A DNA stretch of 64,000 nt from Bacillus mojavensis RO-H-1 = KCTC 3706 (GTDB lineage: Bacteria > Bacillota > Bacilli > Bacillales > Bacillaceae), in contig NZ_JH600284.1 of the NCBI RefSeq assembly GCF_000245335.1, forward strand, positions 533,348 through 597,347. Direction: 5' to 3'. Made by a program: the position numbers and the translations under genes. Shown one piece after another: positions 25,156 to 35,519 of this stretch; the stretch's first letter is position 1; every line of letters begins with the position of its first letter. The notes under the pieces are model-generated. The model worked only from the letters and a program-made list of their open reading frames with translations. It ran no database searches and had not been told where the DNA came from.

Positions 25156-26660
25156 ATGCAAAAGTGGGTAGGTAAACGCCCTACAATGGGGCAAAAAAAC
25201 TTAGTAGCAAAGTACAAAAGATTATTACAACAGGAAGAAAGTGTTACCTTAACGTCACAAGAAAAAGTTCTAAAGATCATTGAAGTTGAATGTGATAAAA
25301 AAAGTAGCCGGGAACTAAAAGGAGTACTAGGACTTACTACACAAGCCATTTTCTTCGTTTCCAAGCATGAAAGAATGAGATATGAGTATTCCCAGATCAG
25401 TGATATTGATGTAAGAAATGATGAAAAAGAAAAAAATAATTTGAGATTAAGCCTTAAGATAGGTCGGTCAAAGCGCAGGTTTGATGATATTAAAAAGAAT
25501 GATGATAGCCAAGAATTTATAGAGATTTTAGAATACATGATATCTAATCAATCAAAAGAAATTCTAACAACTGTTACACATGATTTTGATTATTTTTTAC
25601 ATGCTGAAAAATTAGCTGTTTTACAAAATCAAAACGTTCATATTACCTCTTTTCTATTGGAGAGAGACAATCTAAGTTTTACGAAAAATGGTGAACGCTT
25701 ATTGCGTGAAAAACATAAAAATGCTGCCTTAGTAGCTGAAGGTTTTTTCCAAGAGGATAAACAAAAAAGGGTAATTTTATTGTGCTTGAATCTCAAGTGG
25801 TCTATTTATATGAATTTGATAATAAAGAGAGAAAAGCAAGATTGCTATACAAATGGGATTTTATATACTTTTCTGGCGCAATGGTTGATCGGTTTGCAAT
25901 AAAAACAGTTGTTAATGTTCCGGAAACAGGCAATAGACTGGTTATATATTTATTTGGCAAGGAATTTGTTTCTATTTTAAATGACGCAAATATTCTCCTT
26001 AAACAGAAGAAGCGCAAGTGGTATCAAAAAATATTAGGATTCAGGAGCGGTATATGGTGGAAGAGATCGATTGCTTCGCTGGTATACCTTTTGTTATTGC
26101 TATTAATCTTTAGCACAATTTTTGGAGAGGAAACTAAAGAATCTAATTCTGCAGAATCAAGCGATAAAACTTCTGTTTCAAATACCGAACAAAAGGTAGA
26201 ACAGAAAGAAAAAGAAAGCAATCATGAAGATAATGGGCAACAAAATAATAAGTCTAAGCAAGAGGAAAAAGCAGAAAAGCAAGCAGAAGAAAAACGTAAG
26301 CAAGAGGAAGAAGCAAAGCAAGCAGAGAAAGAACGACTAGCAGAAGAGAAACGTAAGCAGGAGGAAGAAGTGCGACTAGCCGAAGAAAAGCGTAAGCAAG
26401 AGGAAGAAGCAAAGCAAGCAGAAAAAGAACGACTAGCAGAAGAGAAACGCAAGCAGGAGGAAAAAGTGCGGCTAGCCGAAGAAAAGCGTAAACAAGAGGA
26501 AGAGGCACAACAAGCAGAAGCTCAAGAACAACAGACTAATGTCTATTACAAAAATTGTACAGCAGCACGTCAAGCTGGTGCAGCTCCTATACATATCGGT
26601 GAACCCGGTTATGGAAAACACCTCGACCGTGATGGTGACGGAATTGGTTGTGATCGTTAA
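25156..26660 (+). pseudogene. Frameshifted PH-like / transmembrane / Excalibur protein
   Basis: Two overlapping frames (25156-25902 and 25782-26660) together make one protein of about 500 residues. The first frame carries two PH-like beta modules (about residues 20-130 and 135-245 of the joined product). The second continues them and adds one transmembrane helix (SLVYLLLLLLIFSTIF), a long Lys/Glu/Gln-rich repeat region, and a C-terminal Excalibur calcium-binding domain (NCTAARQAG and LDRDGDGIGCDR). Frame 1 reads EDKQKRVI and frame 2 KKGNFIVLE across a run of six A (25763-25768). A seventh A would join them as EDKQKKGNFIVLE. The gene is AT-rich, unlike its neighbours, and appears inserted between yetM and yetN. 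A sequencing error in the A run would make it intact. Confidence 0.8.
26258..26520 (+). repeat. Lys/Glu/Gln coding repeats of the Excalibur protein
   Basis: Tandem, imperfect repeats encoding units such as AEEKRKQEEEAKQAEKERL and AEEKRKQEEEVR. They predict a long charged single helix or coiled coil between the membrane helix and the Excalibur domain. The DNA copies are nearly identical, so length variation is likely. Confidence 0.8.
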
Positions 26661-26687
26661 CTAATAATGAATATATGACTGTTTTAG

Positions 26688-26728
26688 AAAAAGAGAGAAT
26701 GTTATATTCTGAATCATTCTCTCTTTTT
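26688..26728. terminator. Bidirectional terminator between the Excalibur gene and yetN
   Basis: A perfect 14-bp stem, AAAAAGAGAGAATG and CATTCTCTCTTTTT, with a 13-base loop. It serves both converging genes. Confidence 0.85.
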
Positions 26729-26734
26729 ATTTAT

Positions 26735-27808
26735 TTAATCATCATTTAAATGTTTCCCTTTTATCCGCTCAATCACCTCATGCAGCCCCTCAGGCTTATA
26801 AAACTCCACCGGTGAACTGCCCTTCTCAAACGAAATCGTCTCCGCTTCAATCAGCGCGACATAGCGCCCGTTCACTTTTGCGAGATGAATCGATTCGCCA
26901 AAATCAGCTAGCAATCCTTTAATCTCGGTTTCTCCGACTTTCATTTTCAGCTCGGCTTCCGGCGTGTGCTCAATGATCTGGGCGGAGGCTTCGATCACTT
27001 GATGTGTGTCGAGGCGTTCTTGGATTTCCCGCTTTTCGCTCGCTTCCCAGATTTCGATGTCTTGTTCAAACTGCTTGAGCTCTTCGCTGTTGTCCTCAAA
27101 TGTCTCATAGACGTGTTCCTGCACCATGTTCATGACCTGGGTTTTCATGATTTCCGGCATTGATTCACCGTACTCAACGAATTTCAGGAAATCCTCGAAA
27201 TAGCGGGCGTGCGAGGCCTGGTGGATTTTCAGCTCGCCTTCCTCGATCATTCCTTCCTCCGGCATGAACGGGTATTGGATGCTCTTCATGTTTTTTGTCG
27301 TGATGGCCATTTCGACTTTTTTAATGAGGGAAGACGCGTCTGAGATGCGGGCGACCTTCGGCTCAAAATCACATTTCATAATGAAGACAAATGACTCGTC
27401 GAAGTATTTTCTCGGCACAGCCGAAGCGACTAAGAACACACCGCCGCGGACCGCACTCGTGTCGAGGTACGTGCGGACGAACTGTTCGCTCAGCTCGTTA
27501 AAGTCCTCTTTTGTTTCCGCCAGGCGGGCGCGGTTGAACAAGTTGTAGTTCGGGTTGGAATCCAGCTCGTGGCCGGGCTCGACGATAAAGTGGCCGATTT
27601 TCGTCGGCACCTGCTCGGATGGCGGATGGCAGTCGGCTTTCCGTTTGACGATTTTTTTCAGCTCTCCGTCAAGAAAGTCCTTCAGCTCGCTTTCTTCAAA
27701 CTCCTCTGTATCAAGGGTCTGGAAGTGCTTGAATTGCTTGTTTGCCTGCTCATCCTTGCCTTCCACCTGTATGACATAAAAGGATAAAAATCGAATTTCA
27801 AAATCCAT
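26735..27808 (-). CDS. yetN: YetN, DUF3900 protein
   Basis: A soluble 357-residue protein starting MDFEIRFLSFYVIQVEGKDE. It matches YetN (DUF3900), whose function is unknown. It is highly charged, with a predicted helical middle (LKQFEQDIEIWEASEKREIQ) and no signal peptide or membrane span. I chose ATG 27808, which has AAGGTGAG six bases upstream; upstream in-frame codons lack a site. It diverges from cypB with about 150 bases between the starts. Confidence 0.9.
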   Translation of the reverse strand: MDFEIRFLSFYVIQVEGKDEQANKQFKHFQTLDTEEFEESELKDFLDGELKKIVKRKADCHPPSEQVPTKIGHFIVEPGHELDSNPNYNLFNRARLAETKEDFNELSEQFVRTYLDTSAVRGGVFLVASAVPRKYFDESFVFIMKCDFEPKVARISDASSLIKKVEMAITTKNMKSIQYPFMPEEGMIEEGELKIHQASHARYFEDFLKFVEYGESMPEIMKTQVMNMVQEHVYETFEDNSEELKQFEQDIEIWEASEKREIQERLDTHQVIEASAQIIEHTPEAELKMKVGETEIKGLLADFGESIHLAKVNGRYVALIEAETISFEKGSSPVEFYKPEGLHEVIERIKGKHLNDD

Positions 27809-27957
27809 ATGTGAACTCACCTTATTTGCGTATTGTACAGCTTCTCAAGTATAGAAAAAACAACGATCAGGCGTCAATCAGAGAAATGGAATAATCGTCA
27901 CCATGAAAGGGAAATGTAGTCAGATAGAAAGCATTACATACGGAAAGGAATGGTTCG

Positions 27958-30900
27958 ATGAAGGAAACAAGCCCGATTCCTCAGCCGAAGACGTTTGGAC
28001 CGCTCGGCAATCTTCCTTTAATTGATAAAGATAAACCGACTCTGTCACTGATCAAATTGGCGGAAGAGCAAGGCCCTATTTTTCAAATTCACACACCGGC
28101 GGGTACGACAATTGTGGTGTCCGGCCATGAATTCGTGAAAGAAGTTTGTGATGAAGAGCGTTTCGATAAAAGCATTGAAGGCGCTTTGGAAAAGGTTCGC
28201 GCGTTTTCGGGTGACGGATTGTTTACAAGCTGGACGCACGAGCCCAACTGGAGAAAAGCGCACAACATTCTTATGCCGACGTTCAGCCAGCGGGCCATGA
28301 AGGATTATCATGAAAAAATGGTTGATATCGCTGTTCAGCTGATTCAAAAGTGGGCTCGGCTCAATCCGAATGAAGCAGTCGATGTTCCCGCTGATATGAC
28401 CCGGCTGACATTGGACACGATTGGGTTATGCGGGTTTAACTATCGTTTTAACAGCTACTACAGAGAAACGCCTCATCCGTTTATCAACAGCATGGTGCGC
28501 GCGCTGGATGAAGCGATGCACCAGATGCAGCGGCTCGATGTTCAAGATAAACTCATGGTCAGAACAAAGCGCCAATTCCACCACGATATTCAAACGATGT
28601 TTTCGTTAGTCGACAGCATTATTGCGGAGCGCAAGGCGGATGGAGATCAGGATGAAAAAGATTTGCTTGCCCGGATGCTGAAGGTGGAAGATCCGGAGAC
28701 CGGGGAGAAGCTTGATGATGAAAATATCCGTTTTCAGATCATTACATTTTTAATTGCCGGGCATGAAACAACGAGCGGCCTGCTGTCGTTTGCGATCTAC
28801 TTTTTATTGAAGCATCCTGACAAACTGAAAAAGGCGTATGAAGAGGTCGACCGGGTGCTGACGGGTGCAGCGCCGACCTATAAACAAGTGCTCGAGCTGA
28901 AATACATACGGATGATTTTAAATGAATCACTGCGCTTATGGCCGACGGCTCCGGCTTTCAGTCTTTATCCGAAGGAAGATACGGTCATTGGCGGAAAATA
29001 TCCGATCACAACCAAGGACAGAATTTCTGTCTTGATTCCGCAGCTTCACCGCGATCAAGACGCATGGGGAGAGGACGCTGAAGAATTTCGTCCAGAACGG
29101 TTCGAACATCAGGACCAAGTGCCTCATCATGCCTACAAGCCGTTCGGGAATGGACAGAGAGCCTGTATTGGCATGCAGTTTGCCCTGCATGAAGCTACAC
29201 TTGTGCTGGGCATGGTATTAAAATATTTCACTTTGATTGATCACGAGAATTATGAGCTTGATATCAAACAAACGCTGACACTTAAGCCCGGTGATTTTCA
29301 CATCCGAGTTCAAACGCGAAATCAGGAAGCGATTCATGCCGGCGTCCCGTCGGAGGAAAAAGCGGCGCACGACGATGAACAAAAGAGCAAACAGGAAACG
29401 AAGAGTGCTTCGGTTATCGGTCTCAACAACCGGCCGCTACTCGTACTGTATGGCTCTGATACCGGCACCGCGGAAGGCGTCGCCCGGGAGCTTGCCGATA
29501 CAGCGAGTCTTCACGGGGTAAGGACTGAGGTGGCGCCCTTGAACGATCAGATTGGAAAGCTGCCGAAAGAGGGAGCCGTTGTGATCGTCACCTCTTCCTA
29601 TAATGGAAAACCGCCAAGCAATGCGGGTCAGTTTGTGCAGTGGCTTGACGAAATACAGCCAGGTGAGCTGGAGGGTGTCCATTATGCGGTGTTTGGCTGT
29701 GGTGATCATAACTGGGCAAGCACGTATCAGTACGTTCCGCGAACCATTGACGAGCAGCTAGCGGAAAAAGGGGCGACCCGTTTTTCTGCACGCGGAGAGG
29801 GCGATGTCAGCGGGGATTTTGAAGGACAGCTTGACCAGTGGAAAAAAAGCATGTGGTCGGACGCCATCAAAGCCTTCGGACTCGAACTTAATGAAAACGC
29901 TGATAAGGAGCGAAGCACGCTGAGCCTGCAGTTTGTCAGGGGGCTGGGAGAATCCCCATTAGCCCGGTCGTATGAAGCGGTTCACGCATCCATTGCGGAA
30001 AATCGAGAACTCCAGTCCGCAGACAGTGGCCGCAGCACCCGCCATATCGAAATTGCGCTGCCTTCTGGCGTCGAATATCGGGAGGGCGATCACCTTGGCA
30101 TTCTTCCGAGGAACAGCCGGACAAATGTCAGCCGGATTCTTCACAGATTCGGCTTAAAAGGAACGGACCAAGTTACACTGACGGCAAGCGGGCGCAGCTC
30201 CGGGCATCTGCCTTTGGATCGGCCTGTCAGCCTGCATGATCTGCTCAGCTACAGCGTTGAGGTGCAGGAAGCGGCAACCAGGGCGCAAATACGCGAGCTG
30301 GCCGCATTTACCGTCTGTCCGCCTCATAAACGTGAATTGGAAGATATGACGGAAGAGGGCGTTTATCAGGAACAAATTTTGAAAAAACGGATTTCCATGC
30401 TGGATCTGCTCGAGCAATATGAATCATGTGAAATGCCGTTTGAACGGTTTTTAGAGCTTTTACGCCCGTTAAAACCGCGGTATTATTCGATTTCAAGCTC
30501 CCCGCGGGTGAATCCGGAACAAGCCGCGATAACTGTAGGCGTTGTGCGCGGGCCGGCTTGGAGCGGCAGCGGCGAATATCGTGGAGTGGCATCGAATGAC
30601 TTGGCGGAGCGGAAGGCGGGAGATGATGTCGTGATGTTTGTCCGCACGCCGGAATCCCGATTTCAGCTTCCGGAAGACCCTGAAACACCAATCATCATGG
30701 TGGGGCCGGGAACAGGAGTTGCGCCATTCCGCGGATTCCTGCAAGTCCGGTCAGCTTTAAAACGCGAGGGAAAAACGCTCGGCGAAGCCCATCTTTATTT
30801 TGGCTGCAGAAACGATCGCGATTTTATTTACCGAGATGAGCTTAAGCAGTTTGAACAAGACGAAATTGTTACTGTGCACACGGCTTTTTCCCGTAAAGAA

Positions 30901-31146
30901 GGCATACCGAAAACGTACGTTCAGCACCTTATGGAGGAGCATGCGGAAACCTTAATTTCGATCCTCGACCGCGGCGGCCGTCTTTATGTATGCGGTGACG
31001 GCAGCAGGATGGCGCCTGATGTGGAGGCCGCGCTGCAAAACGCGTATCAATCTGTTCATGGCACCAGTGAAGAAGAAGCGCAAAACTGGCTCAGACATCT
31101 GCAGGAAACAGGCATATATGCAAAGGATGTCTGGTCGGGAATTTGA
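27958..31146 (+). CDS. cypB: CypB (YetO), self-sufficient cytochrome P450-reductase fusion
   Basis: A P450 BM3-type fusion of 1062 residues that hydroxylates fatty acids. The P450 heme domain is at residues 1 to about 460: oxygen-binding helix AGHETTSG, ExxR in NESLR, heme Cys in [11 protein letters not shown] linker leads to a flavodoxin-like FMN domain (about 485-630, [12 protein letters not shown] and [11 protein letters not shown]). The FAD/NADPH reductase domain is at about 660-1062 ([27 protein letters not shown]). One continuous frame without defects. ATG 27958 follows GGAAAGGA. In B. subtilis the genes for such enzymes are induced by fatty acids via FatR-type repressors; no repressor gene adjoins it here. 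Confidence 0.96.
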   Translation: MKETSPIPQPKTFGPLGNLPLIDKDKPTLSLIKLAEEQGPIFQIHTPAGTTIVVSGHEFVKEVCDEERFDKSIEGALEKVRAFSGDGLFTSWTHEPNWRKAHNILMPTFSQRAMKDYHEKMVDIAVQLIQKWARLNPNEAVDVPADMTRLTLDTIGLCGFNYRFNSYYRETPHPFINSMVRALDEAMHQMQRLDVQDKLMVRTKRQFHHDIQTMFSLVDSIIAERKADGDQDEKDLLARMLKVEDPETGEKLDDENIRFQIITFLIAGHETTSGLLSFAIYFLLKHPDKLKKAYEEVDRVLTGAAPTYKQVLELKYIRMILNESLRLWPTAPAFSLYPKEDTVIGGKYPITTKDRISVLIPQLHRDQDAWGEDAEEFRPERFEHQDQVPHHAYKPFGNGQRACIGMQFALHEATLVLGMVLKYFTLIDHENYELDIKQTLTLKPGDFHIRVQTRNQEAIHAGVPSEEKAAHDDEQKSKQETKSASVIGLNNRPLLVLYGSDTGTAEGVARELADTASLHGVRTEVAPLNDQIGKLPKEGAVVIVTSSYNGKPPSNAGQFVQWLDEIQPGELEGVHYAVFGCGDHNWASTYQYVPRTIDEQLAEKGATRFSARGEGDVSGDFEGQLDQWKKSMWSDAIKAFGLELNENADKERSTLSLQFVRGLGESPLARSYEAVHASIAENRELQSADSGRSTRHIEIALPSGVEYREGDHLGILPRNSRTNVSRILHRFGLKGTDQVTLTASGRSSGHLPLDRPVSLHDLLSYSVEVQEAATRAQIRELAAFTVCPPHKRELEDMTEEGVYQEQILKKRISMLDLLEQYESCEMPFERFLELLRPLKPRYYSISSSPRVNPEQAAITVGVVRGPAWSGSGEYRGVASNDLAERKAGDDVVMFVRTPESRFQLPEDPETPIIMVGPGTGVAPFRGFLQVRSALKREGKTLGEAHLYFGCRNDRDFIYRDELKQFEQDEIVTVHTAFSRKEGIPKTYVQHLMEEHAETLISILDRGGRLYVCGDGSRMAPDVEAALQNAYQSVHGTSEEEAQNWLRHLQETGIYAKDVWSGI

Positions 31147-31156
31147 TTGTTTTTAC

Positions 31157-31184
31157 AAAGGACTGGAGAGATCCAGTCCTTTTG
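31157..31184 (+). terminator. Intrinsic terminator after cypB
   Basis: A perfect 11-bp stem, AAAGGACTGGA (31157-31167) and TCCAGTCCTTT (31172-31182), with a 4-base loop. Confidence 0.85.
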
Positions 31185-31381
31185 TTATGTCCTTTTTAAA
31201 AAAATGTGATCTCGCTAAACGTCTGTGCATACAATAACCACAGTCCGCCTGAAGGGCGGGCTGTCCTTAAGACCTATTTTTCGTTTTTGCTAGTTTATGT
31301 TATTCTTATACTCGGTATCTATTTCTTTTTTTCCAAAAGCGGGCAGGACAAAAGAAACCTTTTTTATTTCCGAGAAAAAAG
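31185..31381. other. Non-coding gap upstream of ltaSA (first part)
   Basis: No gene can be supported. It contains a second GC-rich hairpin, CAGTCCGCC / GGCGGGCTG (about 31241-31263, one G-T pair). A short frame follows whose product would have one hydrophobic helix (FSFLLVYVILILGIYFFF), but it lacks a credible start or ribosome binding site. Confidence 0.5.
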
Positions 31382-31408
31382 TGAAACGAATTGAGGGCTT
31401 CTTTCGTC
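31382..31408 (+). promoter_or_regulatory. ECF sigma (sigma-M/X type) promoter of ltaSA
   Basis: TGAAAC (31382-31387), 17 bases, then CGTC (31405-31408), the exact consensus of extracytoplasmic-function sigma factors in Bacillus. It lies about 190 bases before ltaSA, and sigma-M control of this gene is known in B. subtilis. The 5' untranslated leader would be about 180 bases. Confidence 0.75.
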
Positions 31409-31597
31409 CAGTGTTTGGTTTGAAATAGGTGTAATAGAAATGGTATGTGCAAAACGTAAATATCCCGGTATAGCGCGGTATATTTATTTGTTGTGTGATG
31501 CCTTGATTTTGTTTGGAAAGAAGGAATTGGAAGACAGGATAAAAGAGAAAGTAAAAGTAAATAAAGACTTAACGTGTTTAAGAAAGTAGAGGTTGCC

Positions 31598-33517
31598 ATG
31601 AAGAAACTTTTTTCTTACAAACTTAGCTTTTTTGTGTTGGCTGTTATACTGTTTTGGGCAAAAACGTATTTATCCTACAAAACAGAGTTTAACCTTGGGG
31701 TAAAAGGCACAACCCAAGAAATCCTTTTGGTGTTTAACCCGTTCTCAAGCGCCGTCTTCTTTTTAGGACTGGCTTTGCTTGCGAAAGGGCGAAAATCGGC
31801 TATTATCATGCTGATTATTGATTTTGTGATGACGTTCATTTTATATGCAAATATTTTATTCTATCGTTTCTTTGATGATTTCTTAACGTTCCCGAACATT
31901 AAACAGTCCGGCAACGTCGGAAACATGGGCGACGGTATTTTCAGCATCATGGCCGGTCATGATATTTTCTATTTCTTAGATATTATCATCTTGATTGCGG
32001 TATTGATCTGGAGACCTGAATTCAAAGGATTCAAAATGAAAAAACGTTTTGCGTCTTTGGTAATTCTTTCCGGAGTCGCACTGTTTTTCATCAACCTGCA
32101 TTTTGCGGAAAAAGATCGCCCGCAGCTGCTGACAAGAACGTTTGACCGCAATTATATCGTAAAATACTTAGGTCTTTACAATTACACCATTTATGACGGT
32201 GTGCAGACGGCTCAAACAGAAACGCAAAGAGCGTATGCAAGCAGCGATGATCTGACAAGTGTCGAGAATTACACGACGTCTCATTACGCGAAGCCGAACG
32301 CTGAGTACTTTGGGTCTGCCAAAGGCAAAAACATCATTAAGATTCACCTGGAAAGCTTCCAGTCGTTCCTGATTGATTACAAGCTGAACGGTGAAGAAGT
32401 TACGCCATTCTTAAATAAACTGGCCCACGGCGGCGAAGACGTCACGTACTTCGATAACTTCTTCCATCAGACAGGTCAGGGGAAAACATCTGATGCCGAG
32501 CTGACAATGGATAACTCGATCTTCGGTCTTCCAGAAGGCTCCGCATTTGTAACAAAAGGCGAAAACACATACCAGTCGCTTCCTGCGATATTGGATCAGA
32601 AGGAAGGCTATACTAGCGCCGTCCTGCATGGTGACTACAAATCGTTCTGGAACCGCGACCAAATTTACAAACATATCGGCTATGACAAATTTTTCGACGC
32701 AAGCACGTATGACATGTCAGAAGAAAACATCATTAATATGGGGCTCAAGGATAAGCCGTTCTTTACAGAATCGATTCCTAAACTTGAATCTCTGAAAAAG
32801 CCGTTTTACGCACATTTGATTACCTTGACAAACCATTATCCGTTTAACTTGGATGAAAAAGACGCGACGATTAAGAAAGCGACGACTGGCGATAATACAG
32901 TCGACAGCTATTTCCAGACTGCCCGTTACCTTGACGAGTCCCTTGAGCAATTCTTCAAGGAACTGAAGGAAGCAGGTCTGTATGACAACTCAGTCATCAT
33001 GATTTACGGTGACCACAATGGTATCTCTGAAAACCATAACCGCGCGATGAAAGAAATTCTCGGAAAAGAGATCACAGATTATCAAAACGCGCAAAACCAG
33101 CGCGTGCCTCTGATGATCCGAATCCCTGGCAAAAAAGGCGGAGTGAACCATACGTATGGCGGCGAAATTGACGTCATGCCGACACTTCTTCACTTGCAAG
33201 GTATTGATTCTGAGAAATATATCAACTTCGGTACCGATTTATTCTCTAAAGACCACGACGAAACAGTGGCGTTTAGAAACGGCGACTTCGTAACGCCGAA
33301 GTACACATCTGTCGACAATATCATCTATGATACGAAGACAGGTAAAGAAGTAAAAGCGAATGAAGATACGAAGAACCTGAAAACAAGAGTGACACAGCAG
33401 CTGAAGCTTTCTGACAGTGTCCTTTACAAAGACCTGCTGAGATTCCACAAACTCAGTGACTTTAAAGCCGTTGATCCGTCTGATTATCATTACGGCAAGG
33501 AAAAAGATATCGAATAA
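31598..33517 (+). CDS. ltaSA: LtaSA (YfnI), lipoteichoic acid synthase, stress-induced paralogue
   Basis: A membrane glycerol-phosphate transferase that polymerises lipoteichoic acid. Five N-terminal transmembrane helices (to about residue 175) are followed by an extracellular sulfatase-fold domain. The catalytic Thr is in GKTSDAELT, with metal-binding residues in HLESFQ and GDHNG. A signal-peptidase-like site (QRAYA-SS) lies after the membrane part, where LtaS proteins are cleaved. I chose ATG 31598 (AGAGG upstream, start MKKLFSYKLS as in 168); a GTG at 31574 is in frame but has no site. Confidence 0.95.
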   Translation: MKKLFSYKLSFFVLAVILFWAKTYLSYKTEFNLGVKGTTQEILLVFNPFSSAVFFLGLALLAKGRKSAIIMLIIDFVMTFILYANILFYRFFDDFLTFPNIKQSGNVGNMGDGIFSIMAGHDIFYFLDIIILIAVLIWRPEFKGFKMKKRFASLVILSGVALFFINLHFAEKDRPQLLTRTFDRNYIVKYLGLYNYTIYDGVQTAQTETQRAYASSDDLTSVENYTTSHYAKPNAEYFGSAKGKNIIKIHLESFQSFLIDYKLNGEEVTPFLNKLAHGGEDVTYFDNFFHQTGQGKTSDAELTMDNSIFGLPEGSAFVTKGENTYQSLPAILDQKEGYTSAVLHGDYKSFWNRDQIYKHIGYDKFFDASTYDMSEENIINMGLKDKPFFTESIPKLESLKKPFYAHLITLTNHYPFNLDEKDATIKKATTGDNTVDSYFQTARYLDESLEQFFKELKEAGLYDNSVIMIYGDHNGISENHNRAMKEILGKEITDYQNAQNQRVPLMIRIPGKKGGVNHTYGGEIDVMPTLLHLQGIDSEKYINFGTDLFSKDHDETVAFRNGDFVTPKYTSVDNIIYDTKTGKEVKANEDTKNLKTRVTQQLKLSDSVLYKDLLRFHKLSDFKAVDPSDYHYGKEKDIE

Positions 33518-33525
33518 GACAAAGA

Positions 33526-33569
33526 AGAGCCTTGAGCGGGCGTATTGCCGCGCTCAGGGCTCTTTTTTT
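33526..33569 (+). terminator. Intrinsic terminator after ltaSA
   Basis: Stem AGAGCCTTGAGCG and CGCTCAGGGCTCT (one mismatch), followed by T7. Confidence 0.85.
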
Positions 33570-33613
33570 GTGTGGTTACATAACCAAGTTGAAAAAATAG
33601 ATTCCATTTGGTC

Positions 33614-33642
33614 ACCAAGGCCGCCTCTCTCTCATATCATTA
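33614..33642 (+). promoter_or_regulatory. Possible sigma-K promoter of yfnHGFED
   Basis: AC (33614-33615), exactly 17 bases, then CATATCATTA (33633-33642), close to the sigma-K pattern AC, 17 bases, CATANNNTA. It agrees with mother-cell expression of the spore-crust glycan operon. An unused strong AAGGAGGT at about 33709 lies between it and yfnH. Confidence 0.45.
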
Positions 33643-33757
33643 CAGTAGATTTTGAAACCGGTATTGGAATCGGACAAATTATCGGGGAAATGCCTTGATA
33701 GATTGTAAGGAGGTACCAAGGTTTCGAACTCAATATTCATAGAGATGAGGGGTAGAG

Positions 33758-34522
33758 ATGAAAGCGGTCATTCTCTGCGGCGGAAAAGGAACGAGAATGA
33801 GTGAGGTCACGAATGAACTTCCTAAACCGCTCGCCATGATAGGCGGAAAACCGATTCTATGGCATATTATGAAAATCTATCAGTACTACGGAGTGAACGA
33901 GTTTATTCTGCTTTTAGGCTACAAAGGAGAAAAAATCAAAGAATATTTTCTGAATTACGAATGGAAGCACAACAGCCTCACGCTCGACAGCTCTACAGGA
34001 GAGGTGCAGATGCTGGGACAGCCTGAAACGTGGAAAATTACGTTTTTGGAGACAGGGGAAGATACGCTGACAGCCGGAAGAATCTTGCAGGCGAAGGACT
34101 ATATCGGCAATGAAACGTTTATGCTCACCTATGGGGACGGGCTGGCCAATATCAATCTTTTTCATCTCATCAGCTATCATCAGACAAAGGGTGCTGCTGC
34201 GACTGTCACCGGCATTGATAAAGTTTCGCAGTTCGGCACCTTGACGGTTGAGGATGGTATAGCGAAAACTTTTTCTGAAAAGACATCGAGTGACGGCATC
34301 ATCAATGGCGGATTTTTCGTTCTCGATCCAAAGGTTTTCGATTATTTGCCGAAGGACGGGAACGCCATGTTCGAAGACGAACCGCTGAAAAACCTTGCGA
34401 AAGACGGTGAACTTGCCGTGTATCGCCATTACGGATTTTGGACGGCAATCGATACGTATAAAAATCTTTTGGAAGTCAACAAGATGTGGGATCAAGGACA
34501 ACATGTATGGAAGGTATGGTGA
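33758..34522 (+). CDS. yfnH: YfnH, glucose-1-phosphate cytidylyltransferase
   Basis: Makes CDP-glucose from glucose-1-phosphate and CTP (RfbF type, 254 residues). The nucleotidyltransferase signature MKAVILCGGKGTRMSE is at the N-terminus, with LTYGDGLANI and INGGFFVLDPKVFDYL as further family motifs. First gene of yfnHGFED. Together with YfnG it should produce CDP-4-keto-6-deoxyglucose, a precursor for a deoxysugar in the spore-crust polysaccharide. RBS GAGGGG. Confidence 0.94.
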   Translation: MKAVILCGGKGTRMSEVTNELPKPLAMIGGKPILWHIMKIYQYYGVNEFILLLGYKGEKIKEYFLNYEWKHNSLTLDSSTGEVQMLGQPETWKITFLETGEDTLTAGRILQAKDYIGNETFMLTYGDGLANINLFHLISYHQTKGAAATVTGIDKVSQFGTLTVEDGIAKTFSEKTSSDGIINGGFFVLDPKVFDYLPKDGNAMFEDEPLKNLAKDGELAVYRHYGFWTAIDTYKNLLEVNKMWDQGQHVWKVW

Positions 34523-34528
34523 ACTGAT

Positions 34529-35497
34529 TTGAGTTTCTGGAAAAATAAAAACGTATTTGTCACGGGTTGTACAGGTCTTTTAGGAAGCTATTTGGTGAAA
34601 GAGCTGATCGAACAGGGCGCAAACGTGACGGGGCTTGTCAGAGATCATGTGCCTCAGTCCAATCTTTATCAGGGAGAACATGTGAAGAAAATGAACATCG
34701 TGCAGGGCGCTCTTGAAGATTTGCCTGTGATTGAACGCGCGCTTGGAGAGTATGAAATCGATACGGTGTTTCACCTCGCTGCACAAGCGATTGTCGGCGT
34801 TGCGAACCGCAACCCGGTTTCCACCTTTGAGGCGAATATTCTCGGCACGTGGAATATCCTTGAGGCCTGCCGGAAGCATCCGTTAATCAAGCGTGTCATT
34901 GTCGCGTCAAGCGATAAGGCATACGGTGATCAAGAAAACCTTCCGTACGATGAAGATATGCCGCTGCAAGGCAAGCATCCGTACGACGTATCGAAAAGCT
35001 GCGCGGATCTGATCAGCCATACGTATTTTCACACCTATGGCCTGCCGGTCTGTATTACGCGCTGCGGAAATCTATACGGCGGCGGAGATTTGAACTTCAA
35101 CCGCATCATTCCGCAGACGATTCAGCTTGTGCTGAACGGGGAAGCTCCCGAAATCCGCAGCGACGGCACCTTTGTCCGCGACTATTTCTATATTGAAGAT
35201 GCCGTCCAGGCTTACCTGCTTCTGGCGGAGAAAATGGAGGAACACAATCTCGCCGGGGAAGCCTTTAACTTCAGCAATGAGATCCAGCTGACTGTGCTTG
35301 AATTAGTCGAAAAAATATTAAAGAAAATGAACAGCAATCTGAAGCCAAAGGTGCTGAACCAGGGAAGCAATGAAATCAAACACCAATATTTATCCGCAGA
35401 AAAAGCGAGAAAGCTGCTGAATTGGACACCTGCTTACACCATTGATGAAGGACTTGAAAAAACCATTGGGTGGTATACAGAATTCTTCAAAAAGTAA
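34529..35497 (+). CDS. yfnG: YfnG, CDP-glucose 4,6-dehydratase
   Basis: An SDR-type sugar-nucleotide dehydratase of 322 residues acting on CDP-glucose from YfnH. Rossmann motif [10 protein letters not shown], active-site region SSDKAYG, and the Tyr/Lys pair in YDVSKSC (YxxxK). It starts at TTG 34529, seven bases after yfnH, with GGTGA overlapping the yfnH stop as the likely ribosome site. YfnH and YfnG form a two-step CDP-sugar module feeding the three glycosyltransferase-like proteins downstream. Confidence 0.93.
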   Translation: MSFWKNKNVFVTGCTGLLGSYLVKELIEQGANVTGLVRDHVPQSNLYQGEHVKKMNIVQGALEDLPVIERALGEYEIDTVFHLAAQAIVGVANRNPVSTFEANILGTWNILEACRKHPLIKRVIVASSDKAYGDQENLPYDEDMPLQGKHPYDVSKSCADLISHTYFHTYGLPVCITRCGNLYGGGDLNFNRIIPQTIQLVLNGEAPEIRSDGTFVRDYFYIEDAVQAYLLLAEKMEEHNLAGEAFNFSNEIQLTVLELVEKILKKMNSNLKPKVLNQGSNEIKHQYLSAEKARKLLNWTPAYTIDEGLEKTIGWYTEFFKK

Positions 35498-35519
35498 TGC
35501 GAAATGAGGTGAACATACC

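Noticed and set aside
25759..25770. Programmed -1 frameshift in the PH/Excalibur gene
   Set aside because: The zero frame reads CAA AAA AGG, which does not fit the X-XXY-YYZ heptamer, and no downstream stimulatory hairpin was evident. A one-base deletion or sequencing error is simpler.
26222..26508. Ser/Leu-rich - strand frames over the Lys/Glu repeats
   Set aside because: Antisense image of the repeat coding region; no ribosome site or domain.
31206..31394. 62-codon frame with one hydrophobic helix upstream of ltaSA
   Set aside because: No ribosome binding site; it overlaps a hairpin and the ECF promoter, and its start would be an unsupported GTG.
33709..33716. Strong AAGGAGGT as start of an extra small gene before yfnH
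   Set aside because: No start codon follows at a usable distance; it is an unused site, perhaps left from a lost start.
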